Below, piece by piece: positions 1 to 7,123 of a stretch of DNA of 64,000 nucleotides. The notes below the pieces were generated by a model. The model was not told the origin of the DNA. It made no database searches and worked only from the letters and a program-made list of their open reading frames with translations. The translations under genes were made by a program, and so were the position numbers. Within the stretch, counting starts at the first letter, position 1. Each line of letters begins with the position of its first letter. Source of the DNA: CAWJMN01 sp963844055 (GTDB lineage Bacteria > Planctomycetota > Planctomycetia > Pirellulales > Pirellulaceae); assembly GCA_963844055.1 (NCBI GenBank), contig CAWJMN010000001.1, forward strand, positions 372,001 to 436,000, given 5' to 3'.

Positions 1-169
1 AGAAGGAGGTTCTTTTTTCTTGAATTTGGCCGGAGAATTAACGGTTTTATTGCCTGATATTTGGCTTTACATCCCGTGAAAGTGCCTGTGGGGCGGGCAT
101 CGTTTGCGGTGAACCGAGCCAGATTGGTCTGCCAGCTTCTTCTTGCATTACGCAGACAGGGTAGGGACA

Positions 170-628
170 ATGCAGAAGCAGGCAATTTTCTTCCACTTCT
201 TGGCCGCACCAATTATGGCCCCCACTGTCACTCAGCCACGCCTCCGCTTTCAGTTTTCGCTGAAGTCGTTGTTACTGCTTATGGCAGTGTCGTGCGTGGT
301 GTTTGCGATGCTCCGCACGGGGACCGATACGGCCATTCAGAATCTCACCCGGGGACTGGCGCACTACTTTTTGTTGATCTTCGGCGTGGGCCCTTGGTTT
401 ACTCGCCTGCTGGGGGAGTGCTTTCCATTCACTCGCACCACCTTACGCCTGATGATTAGCAACTTGCTGCTATTATTGCTGTTCGTGGTGGGGCTGCGAA
501 TTTCCGAAGCTTGGTTCGGCTCGAAATCGACGCTCTACATGTGTGTGGCGACGCTCGTCCTGTGGACGCCCCAGTACATGATCTTCTTTTTGTGGCATGA
601 TGAAGGTCTGTCGACGGAAGACCTGTAG
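170..628 (+). CDS. Small multi-span membrane protein, function unknown
   Basis: About 152 residues. The chosen ATG at 170 follows AGGGTAGGG at good spacing; ATGs at 143 and 215 are alternatives. After a short N-terminus comes a basic-hydrophobic motif FQFSLKSLLLLMAV, the start of the first membrane segment, then segments around residues 70-90 and 105-125 and a last one near the C-terminus. No catalytic motif is visible and I do not recognise a family beyond this short planctomycete-type motif, which also occurs in the membrane-protein array at 34.4-41.6 kb. It converges on the cysteine desulfurase gene with only 17 bases between the stop codons. Confidence 0.55.
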   Translation: MQKQAIFFHFLAAPIMAPTVTQPRLRFQFSLKSLLLLMAVSCVVFAMLRTGTDTAIQNLTRGLAHYFLLIFGVGPWFTRLLGECFPFTRTTLRLMISNLLLLLLFVVGLRISEAWFGSKSTLYMCVATLVLWTPQYMIFFLWHDEGLSTEDL

Positions 629-630
629 TT

Positions 631-659
631 GGCTTGCTCGTTTTTCTAACGAACAAGCC
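631..659. terminator. Hairpin between convergent genes
   Basis: A 12-bp stem with one mismatch (631-642 with 648-659, loop TTTCT) lies just after the small membrane gene and overlaps the last codons of the convergent desulfurase. There is no clear T-run on either side, so termination is inferred only from position. Confidence 0.35.
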
Positions 660-1782
660 GTTCCCATGCATCGATTAGCAGGTTGCTCACCCGATCGATT
701 TCTTCTTCGGACGTGTACCAGCCGATGCTCAGACGAATCGTTCCGCGAGCTTGCTCGACATTGACCCCCATGGCGGCCAGTGCAGAAGAAATGGTCGTCG
801 TGCTGGTATAAGGGGCCGATCCTGTGGATGCAATCAGTTCCGGGACATTCTCCAGTAGTGACTGGGCCTCTACGCCAGGGAAGCTAACGCTGAGGGTGTT
901 GGGCAAGCGTGCCGCTAAAACCCCATGGAGTACCAGTGAATCGCCGATGCCACGTTGCAATTGATTCCAAAGGCGGTCGCGAAGCATTAACAGCCGTTCT
1001 TGGGATTCGTCCAAACACTTTTGTGCGAGCGTGCAAGCTTTGCCAAGGGCGACGATGCTTGCCACATTCTCGGTGCCGCTACGCAAGCCTGCCTCTTGTC
1101 CATCACCATGAAATAGTGGTTCGAGCAAGGCTCCACGTCGAACGTAAAGGGCACCAATTCCCTTGGGGGCATAAAACTTGTGTCCTGAAAGGGATAGTAA
1201 ATCGACATCTAACTCGTCGACAAACGTACGGATTTTACCGACCGTTTGTGATGCATCGGTATGTAGTAGCACTTGGCGTTGGTGGCAGATTTCTGCAATC
1301 TGTTTGAGCGGTTGTATCGTGCCGATCTCATGATTGGCGTGCATCACACTGACGAGCAGCGTATCGGGCCGAATGGCTCCCTTGATGGCGCTAGGCTGTA
1401 CGACCCCTTGGCCTGTCACGCCTACTACGGTGACATCAAACCCAAGTCGTTCTAAAAACGCTGCAGACTTTGCCACGCTGGAATGTTCGATGGCGGAAAT
1501 AATCAAATGCCCATTGCCAATCGTTCCCGCATTTAGCATCAGCCCCTTGAGAGCGAGGTTGTTGCTTTCGGTTCCACCGCTGGTAAAGATCACCTCATCA
1601 GCATCTGCCCCCAGCAAAGAGGCAACTTGCCCGCGCATCGGTAAGTGCTTCCGAGGCCGCACGCGACAGCGGGCTACTTCCCGTGGGGTCGCCATAGTGC
1701 TGCGCCAGAAGGGTAGCATCGCCTCCTGGATGCTGGGGGCAATTGGCGTGGTCGTATTGAAGTCGAAATACAGCTGCCGCAT
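646..1782 (-). CDS. Cysteine desulfurase-like PLP enzyme, damaged: catalytic Cys absent, double frame break
   Basis: NifS/IscS-family aminotransferase class V protein, 378 residues from the ATG at 1782, close to normal family length. The PLP-binding parts are intact: SGGTESNNLA near residue 68, HANHEIG near 148, HTDASQT near 174, and the Schiff-base lysine K202 in SGHKFYAPKG. Two things are wrong. Residues about 27-49 do not match the family, while another frame of the same DNA (about 1636-1706) encodes the expected QHYGDPTGS...SRAASEALTDAR stretch, so one base is missing and one extra. The catalytic cysteine loop reads STGSAPYTST (residues 319-328) where family members have STGSAC. In the cell such enzymes supply sulfur for Fe-S clusters or tRNA thiolation. 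Either this copy is decaying or the sequence has errors; the Cys loss is not explained by a frameshift. Confidence 0.8.
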   Translation of the reverse strand: MRQLYFDFNTTTPIAPSIQEAMLPFWRSTMATPREVARCRVRPRKHLPMRGQVASLLGADADEVIFTSGGTESNNLALKGLMLNAGTIGNGHLIISAIEHSSVAKSAAFLERLGFDVTVVGVTGQGVVQPSAIKGAIRPDTLLVSVMHANHEIGTIQPLKQIAEICHQRQVLLHTDASQTVGKIRTFVDELDVDLLSLSGHKFYAPKGIGALYVRRGALLEPLFHGDGQEAGLRSGTENVASIVALGKACTLAQKCLDESQERLLMLRDRLWNQLQRGIGDSLVLHGVLAARLPNTLSVSFPGVEAQSLLENVPELIASTGSAPYTSTTTISSALAAMGVNVEQARGTIRLSIGWYTSEEEIDRVSNLLIDAWERLVR

Positions 1783-1923
1783 AGTGCTTGGGTGCTCAGG
1801 CAAGCCGAGGGGAAAATGAGAAACCACGCGGTTTCTCAAAGACGCGCTGGAGGTTGCAATGCGTCTTGGTCGGTTCAGTCTAATCACGCCTAAAGAATCG
1901 GCCTATAGTTTTGCCGAGCAAAG

Positions 1924-1975
1924 GCTCCATCCACAGCGAGGGATGGAGCGGGCTTGCCGTTATTATCGGCAAGCC
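1924..1975. terminator. Two tandem hairpins downstream of the pilin genes
   Basis: Two strong stems lie side by side between the pilin stop (1985) and the desulfurase start: GCTCCATCC pairs with GGATGGAGC (1924-1932 with 1941-1949), and GGCTTGCCG with CGGCAAGCC (1951-1959 with 1967-1975). Neither has a T-run, so they may stabilise the 3' end of the minus-strand pilin mRNA rather than act as a simple intrinsic terminator. Confidence 0.4.
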
Positions 1976-1984
1976 AAAGGCGTA

Positions 1985-2209
1985 CTAGCTGCCAGTCAAA
2001 CCAGCAGAGACGGGAACGTTGAGCTGCTCAATAGCAGTGTCGAGGTTCGTCAGCTTGTCTAGCGTGGCATTTCGAATAGCCGCTAGTCCACCGATCGTTC
2101 CGATCACGATCAGCGAGGCGATCATGATCCATTCAATAGTAAGCGCACCGCGACGAACAGCCTTTAGCCTTCGTGCGGAACCGATTACAGAATTATGTTG
2201 ATGTTGCAT
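1985..2209 (-). CDS. Flp-like type IVb prepilin (pilin 2 of a tandem pair)
   Basis: A 74-residue protein starting at the ATG at 2209, with AAAGGA about 8 bases upstream; the frame continues to a TTG six bases earlier but that has no ribosome site. Residues RRGALTIEW match the class IVb prepilin cleavage pattern: basic residues, Gly, then Glu at +5; position +6 is Trp instead of the usual Tyr. A single hydrophobic helix follows (IMIASLIVIGTIGGLAAI), then a short polar tail. Its neighbour 18 bases upstream is a paralogue, so the two are probably co-transcribed. Such small pilins form Tad/Flp fibres or pseudopili; no Tad assembly genes are in the window. Family assignment rests on the motif. Confidence 0.7.
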   Translation of the reverse strand: MQHQHNSVIGSARRLKAVRRGALTIEWIMIASLIVIGTIGGLAAIRNATLDKLTNLDTAIEQLNVPVSAGLTGS

Positions 2210-2227
2210 GGCCAAGTCCTTTAACGA

Positions 2228-2416
2228 CTAGCTGCCGCCGTTAATTGCAATCACAGCGTTTGCCAAGTCTTGAAGTTCCGCAACGACCGCGTTGCGAACA
2301 AGGGCCAAGCCTCCCAAAATGCCGATCACCATTACCGTGACGAGCAAGATCCATTCCAGGGTGAGAACCCCTTTGCGGCGGGATCGATTCTTCTTCGAGT
2401 TGCCAAATGGAAGCAT
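2228..2416 (-). CDS. Flp-like type IVb prepilin (pilin 1 of a tandem pair)
   Basis: About 62 residues from the ATG at 2416, with AAGGA 12 bases upstream. The sequence SRRKGVLTLEWILLVTVMVIG has the same plan as its downstream paralogue: basic leader, Gly cleavage site, Glu at +5, Trp at +6, then one hydrophobic helix ending in ALVRNAVVAEL. The tail ends INGGS. The pair differ in leader and tail but share LT(I/L)EWI and the GGLA..RNA region, which points to an old duplication. Probably membrane-anchored and cleaved by a prepilin peptidase encoded elsewhere. Confidence 0.7.
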   Translation of the reverse strand: MLPFGNSKKNRSRRKGVLTLEWILLVTVMVIGILGGLALVRNAVVAELQDLANAVIAINGGS

Positions 2417-2809
2417 GACAGGACCATTCCTTAGTTCGGGGTACAAGCGCGACCGCGCTACTGTCCCTTGACATAGCAGTCGCCTGGGCAAATAGAAGCA
2501 CTTCCCGTACCAAAGGAGCCGCCGCCCCTGAAAAAGGTGGTGCTGGTCGGATCAACCGCTACAACACCAACAAGGCGCGGGCATTCACGTCCGAGTCGGT
2601 CCGCCTCATGTATAGAAGTCGAAGCGCTCACGTTTGATTTGGTTATCAATCGAGCGTCAATCAGGAGTTGTGCCCGCCAGCCAGCCACCAGTCAAGAAAA
2701 GTTGACTCTGCTGGCCGATTTCGATGTTCAATGTTTTTACTCTTGCCCATAAGCAGTAAGATGAAACTGGGCTTCGATTTTAGCTTGGTCCTTTTGCAGC
2801 CGCGTTGTT
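2417..2809. other. Intergenic region upstream of the pilins and of the DUF1549 gene
   Basis: This 393-base stretch separates two divergent units and should hold promoters for both, though I see no convincing pair of -35/-10 boxes. A 76-codon minus-strand frame opens at a GTG at 2688 and ends at 2458, 41 bases before the first pilin; its C-terminal half (GGGSFGTGSASICPGDCY) has a plausible codon pattern, but there is no recognisable family or ribosome site, so I do not call it a gene. Confidence 0.4.
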
Positions 2810-5755
2810 ATGTCACCTCTTTTCCCTACAAAGCACGCCAGCACGCAATTCCCGATGGGGTGTTGGTGGCTGGTTTTGATTTGTGGAGTGGTGCTACTTC
2901 GTGGGGATCGCCACGCTGCCGATGCGGCCGACAAGCCTTCGGTAGGTCACTGGGCGTATCGTGTGCCAAAGTCGGTCGCTCCGCCCGCTCGTCCGGCTGG
3001 CGTCCAATGGCCGCAGCGGACGGCCGTGGATGCTTTCCTGCAAAGTCAGTTGCCGGCTGTTGGGTTGTCGCCGGCAAAAGAAGCTTCGCGGGAAGTTTTG
3101 CTTCGCCGCGTAACGCTCGACCTGACCGGCTTACTGCCGACGCTGCAAGAACAGGCAGACTTCTTCAGCGACAATTCCCCGGATGCGTTTGAACGGGTGG
3201 TGGATCGCCTCATGGCATCGCCACATCATGCCGAGCGAATGACGGTGCCATGGCTCGATTTAGCACGCTATGCCGATACGCACGGCTATCACAGCGATTC
3301 CGAGCGTCAGATGTGGCGCTATCGGGACTGGGTCCTTGGTGCAATGGCCAAGGGAATGACGTTTGATCAATTCACCACCGAGCAGTTGGCCGGAGACCTG
3401 CTTCCCCACCCCACGCTTCAGCAACAGATTGCCACGGGGCTGCAGCGTAACCACATGCTGAATGATGAAAACGGCGTCATTGATGCCGAGTTCCTCAATG
3501 AGTACATCTGTGATCGCGTTTCGACCCTGGGAACCATTTGGCTGGGGCAAACGCTGGGCTGTGCTCGCTGCCACGATCACAAGTACGATCCCGTCAGCCA
3601 AAAGCAGTTCTATCAGCTCTACGCCTTCTTTCACAATGTTCCCGAGAACGGCGTCGGGGGACGCAATGGTAACTCGCCACCGTGGATCGTTTCTCCTTCC
3701 GATGTGGACCATCAAAAGCAACTCGCCATGGAGCTTGAGATCGCTACGCTTCAGGGTGAACTGACGAAAACAAAAAAAGCGATTCTGCAAACACTCCCCG
3801 AGCAAATCGCCACGCTGCAAGACAAGGCTCGCAATCGGCCACTTCCTCCGAAAGATGCCGTTCGCACGTTGACCTTTGATGAGGGCGTAGAAACTGCCCC
3901 CCATGAACCGGTTCAGCTTTCCGACAAGCACGAGTTGGTACTAGGAAAGGTTGGCCAAGCGTTGCTAGGCGATGGAGAGGCGTGGGCCAAGCTTCCCTCG
4001 CTCGCCTGGGACCGTGAACAGCCCTTCACTGCCGCAGCATGGATCTTCACGACAACTTCCGATGAGCAGGTCATCCTTTCTCAGGCAGAAGTGGCTCTTG
4101 AAGGAAGAGGCGTCATTTGGAGCCTGCATCAAAAGCACCTGCGGCTCTCACTTCGCCATGAAAAACAAGCCAATGAGATCGTCGTGCAGTCCCAGCAGCC
4201 GCTATCGCCCCGCAATTGGCATCATGTCGCGGTATCGTACGATGGCTCCTCCAAGGCGAGCGGCGTAAAGCTGTATGTCGATGGAAAGTCGATCGACATA
4301 GAAATTGTGCAGGATTCGCTGACGGCACATATTTTAACCGATGCCCCCCTTCGCATTGCCCAGTTCGATGACGAGACCCGTTTTCGCGGCATGCTTGATG
4401 AGCTGCAGTTTTTTGCTCGCCCAATAAGTGCAGACGAAGTTGCGCTGTTGGCCGGCATCGATCCCTACCTGGCCCTGTTGGATACACCGGCAGAGAAGCG
4501 GACGCGCGAGCAGAACCAGCAGTTAGAAGAGTACTTCCTGCTGCAGTCACCTGCGTATCAAGAGCTGGTGGCGAAGGTGCAAGTGCTCGAAGGAAAGTGT
4601 CGTGACATTCGCAATCAATCGCCGACCACCATGGTGATGCAAGAATTGCCGCAGCCACGGCCCACGTTTGTGCTTGATCGGGGCATCTACGACAAGCCAC
4701 TGGAGCAGGTCTCTGCTTCTGCGCCACAGAATTGGGGCCAGTGGCAAAAGGTCTGGCCTGCAAACCGCCTCGGGTTGGCACAGTGGCTGCTGGACCCTAA
4801 CAACCCGCTGCCCGCCCGAGTAATGGCCAATCGCCTTTGGCAACAATTATTTGGAGTGGGGCTTGTAAGAACGCCAGATGATTTTGGCACCCGCGGAGAA
4901 GCTCCAACGCACCCCGAGCTACTCGATTACTTGGCCGTCGATTTGGTAAGCCACCACTGGGATACCCGCTTTGTCATGCGGCGCATCGTCCAAAGCCATG
5001 CCTATCGGCAAAGTAGCATTCGAACCGCAAGTCAGGAATCTGTTGACCCAGAGAATCGCTGGCTGACCGTGGGACCACGCTATCGCTTGCCGGCCGAGAT
5101 GATTCGCGATGTGGCCCTGCAAAGTTCGGGGCTGCTGGTTGACCAGTTTGGCGGTCCCTCCGTGCGACCCTATCAGCCTGGCGATCTTTGGAAGGACCTG
5201 GCCTACGACACGCTAAACTACGGTGCCCAATCGTTCGTCCAAAGCCGTGGTGCAGGCCTCTATCGCCGCTCGGTGTACACGTTTTGGAAACGGACGGTTC
5301 CACCCCCGGGCCTTGCGCTGCTCGATGCCCCCAACCGAGAAACCTGCACCGCCTCCCGGCCTGTGACCAATACGCCGCTGCAAGCCTTGTTGCTGCTCAA
5401 TGATGTCACCTATGTGGAGGCGGCTCGTGGGTTGGCCCAGCGTGTGGTGCTGGCAATCCCTCAGCCCAAGGGGGAACGAAACGGTCACCCCTCCCCCGAA
5501 ATTGTCGCCAAGCGACTGGATGTGCTGTACCGCATGGTACTTGGGCGCGGCATCCTGCCATCCGAGCGAGAAGTTTTGGCCCAGCAGATCGCCCAGGACC
5601 ATTCCGAGTTTGCCAGCGATCCGGCCGAGGCCGACAAGCTATTAAAAACCGGCAATTCGGCCGCGTCGGCTGCGATTCCCCCTGCCGAACTGGCCAGCTG
5701 GACATTGGCCGCCAGTGTGATCCTGAACTTGGATGAGGCCCTTTGCCAGCACTAG
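2810..5755 (+). CDS. DUF1549 / LamG-like / DUF1553 planctomycete protein
   Basis: A 981-residue exported protein. A hydrophobic leader (around residues 16-35) is followed by DUF1549 (about 60-265, with DRLMASPHHAERM and LGCARCHDHKYDP), a concanavalin/LamG-like domain (about 347-547, with WHHVAVSYDG and MLDELQFFARP), and DUF1553 (about 650-930, with NRLWQQLFGVGLVRTPDDFG and TPLQALLLLND). The cytochrome-like PSCyt1 domain that often precedes DUF1549 is missing, and no DUF1501 partner follows, unlike the other two loci here. These families are expanded in planctomycetes and are thought to act in the periplasm on complex polysaccharides, but no reaction is established. The start at 2810 lacks a clear ribosome site; ATG 2855 would place the leader at the N-terminus. 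Confidence 0.9.
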   Translation: MSPLFPTKHASTQFPMGCWWLVLICGVVLLRGDRHAADAADKPSVGHWAYRVPKSVAPPARPAGVQWPQRTAVDAFLQSQLPAVGLSPAKEASREVLLRRVTLDLTGLLPTLQEQADFFSDNSPDAFERVVDRLMASPHHAERMTVPWLDLARYADTHGYHSDSERQMWRYRDWVLGAMAKGMTFDQFTTEQLAGDLLPHPTLQQQIATGLQRNHMLNDENGVIDAEFLNEYICDRVSTLGTIWLGQTLGCARCHDHKYDPVSQKQFYQLYAFFHNVPENGVGGRNGNSPPWIVSPSDVDHQKQLAMELEIATLQGELTKTKKAILQTLPEQIATLQDKARNRPLPPKDAVRTLTFDEGVETAPHEPVQLSDKHELVLGKVGQALLGDGEAWAKLPSLAWDREQPFTAAAWIFTTTSDEQVILSQAEVALEGRGVIWSLHQKHLRLSLRHEKQANEIVVQSQQPLSPRNWHHVAVSYDGSSKASGVKLYVDGKSIDIEIVQDSLTAHILTDAPLRIAQFDDETRFRGMLDELQFFARPISADEVALLAGIDPYLALLDTPAEKRTREQNQQLEEYFLLQSPAYQELVAKVQVLEGKCRDIRNQSPTTMVMQELPQPRPTFVLDRGIYDKPLEQVSASAPQNWGQWQKVWPANRLGLAQWLLDPNNPLPARVMANRLWQQLFGVGLVRTPDDFGTRGEAPTHPELLDYLAVDLVSHHWDTRFVMRRIVQSHAYRQSSIRTASQESVDPENRWLTVGPRYRLPAEMIRDVALQSSGLLVDQFGGPSVRPYQPGDLWKDLAYDTLNYGAQSFVQSRGAGLYRRSVYTFWKRTVPPPGLALLDAPNRETCTASRPVTNTPLQALLLLNDVTYVEAARGLAQRVVLAIPQPKGERNGHPSPEIVAKRLDVLYRMVLGRGILPSEREVLAQQIAQDHSEFASDPAEADKLLKTGNSAASAAIPPAELASWTLAASVILNLDEALCQH

Positions 5756-5886
5756 TCTGGCTTGCCTCGTCGGTACAAAAAGAAGCCGTTTTGCTTCCCA
5801 AAACCTTTCTTGCTTGCGGCTCGTCTTACCTTCGTCGGTCTGCTGTTGTCGGGATCGCAACCCCCTTCCTAATGGGATCAGAGTCT

Positions 5887-7032
5887 ATGCGTAAGGTATT
5901 TGGCTTGCTGTGCATTTCGGCCGTAACGGCCCTGGTGTTTTGTTCTCGGCATGACCGGCTGCAAGCGTGCGCGGTCGCTCCCTTTCACAACGACTTTGTG
6001 AGCATTCAGGATGAGGATGCTTTGATCGTGTGGGATGCGGAGAACCAGACCGAGCACTTTTTGCGCAAGGCCCGTTTTCAACATCTCGGCGACGGCAAGG
6101 GCTTTGGCTTCTTGGTTCCCACTCCAACGCAGCCCACGCTAACGGAGGCCGACCCCGACCTATTCGCTACACTGGGCCGATTCACGGTCGCCCCGATTGA
6201 ACGTGTCATCAAATACCTGCCCCGGCCAAAGGCCACCATGATGGGGAGTCCCGCGCCAGATATCGACACTGCCGCCAGCCCCGCCCCCAAGGCGATGGAA
6301 GTGCTCGAACAAAAGACCATCGCCGGTTATGACGCGGCCGTACTAAAGGCGACCGATTTAACGGCCCTTACGACTTGGCTCAAAGAGCATGAATACGAGT
6401 TCACCCCCGAGATGGAAGAGTGGCTGGGCGAGTACGTAAAAAACGAATGGATCATCACGGCCTTCAAAGTAAGCGCATCAAACACAGGCAGCACGAGCTT
6501 GGGCCTTGTCCGACTTAGCTTCCAAACGCCTACTCCGTTTTACCCCTACCGTGAACCCAAAAGTAACTCGAAGGACCCTCGTGCCAAAGAAGCTCGTGCT
6601 CGACGGCTTCGATTGTTTGTTCTCGCAAGTGAGCGAATGGATGGTACGCTTGGCAAGGAAGGGCCGCAGTGGCCGGGCGTTACTCAGTGGTCCGACCAGC
6701 TGTTTGTCGCTCAGCAAGGTCAGCTCAACCGACAATTGAAGGTTGAACGGCTCGAAAAGCCAGGAATGTGGTGGCTGACGGAGTTTCAGGATGATTCATC
6801 GCCCCGCCCTGGCACGGATGAAGTCTTCTTCCGCAAGAGTGACAGCCAAGATGCACTTCACCGCCAGCCGGTACTGATGGAAGAGACGGTCTACATCGAT
6901 ACGATTCCGAGCGACCCAGGATTTTCTGTACGGCCAGAGGTCGTTTTTTCATCCGTGATCCTGTTTGTTGGCGGCGGCATCCTGGGCGGACTTATCACCG
7001 GCCTGGCACTTGTTCGCATTCGCCAATCGTAA
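5887..7032 (+). CDS. DUF2330 domain protein, exported and membrane-anchored
   Basis: 381 residues from the ATG at 5887 (an ATG at 5872 is possible). A signal peptide (MRKVFGLLCISAVTALVF) leads into the DUF2330 signature: ACAVAPFHNDFVSIQDEDALIVWD, then HFLRKARF and FGFLVPTPTQP. The rest is a mixed alpha/beta body with HQPVLMEETVYIDTI-like strands near the end. A C-terminal membrane segment (about residues 350-375, rich in Gly and Leu: GGGILGGLITGLALV) would anchor it with the bulk outside the cytoplasm. DUF2330 has no known biochemical role. It lies 131 bases behind the DUF1549 gene on the same strand and ends at a strong bidirectional hairpin shared with ppdK. Confidence 0.85.
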   Translation: MRKVFGLLCISAVTALVFCSRHDRLQACAVAPFHNDFVSIQDEDALIVWDAENQTEHFLRKARFQHLGDGKGFGFLVPTPTQPTLTEADPDLFATLGRFTVAPIERVIKYLPRPKATMMGSPAPDIDTAASPAPKAMEVLEQKTIAGYDAAVLKATDLTALTTWLKEHEYEFTPEMEEWLGEYVKNEWIITAFKVSASNTGSTSLGLVRLSFQTPTPFYPYREPKSNSKDPRAKEARARRLRLFVLASERMDGTLGKEGPQWPGVTQWSDQLFVAQQGQLNRQLKVERLEKPGMWWLTEFQDDSSPRPGTDEVFFRKSDSQDALHRQPVLMEETVYIDTIPSDPGFSVRPEVVFSSVILFVGGGILGGLITGLALVRIRQS

Positions 7033-7045
7033 CGAGCGCGCACGA

Positions 7046-7090
7046 AAAAAAAAGCCGGTCCCATCACCTTGCGGCAATCGGACCGGCTTT
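7046..7090 (-). terminator. Intrinsic terminator of ppdK, also faces the DUF2330 gene
   Basis: Perfect 11-bp stem AAAGCCGGTCC / GGACCGGCTTT (7051-7061 with 7080-7090). Read on the minus strand it is followed by a run of about eight T residues, a classic rho-independent terminator for ppdK. On the plus strand the T-run is only three long. Confidence 0.85.
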
Positions 7091-7123
7091 GATTCATTCA
7101 TCCAAAGCATCGTAGCAAAACGA

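Noticed and set aside
2458..2688. 76-codon minus-strand frame upstream of the pilins
   Set aside because: Only a GTG start without a ribosome site and no family; kept as a note in the intergenic entry.
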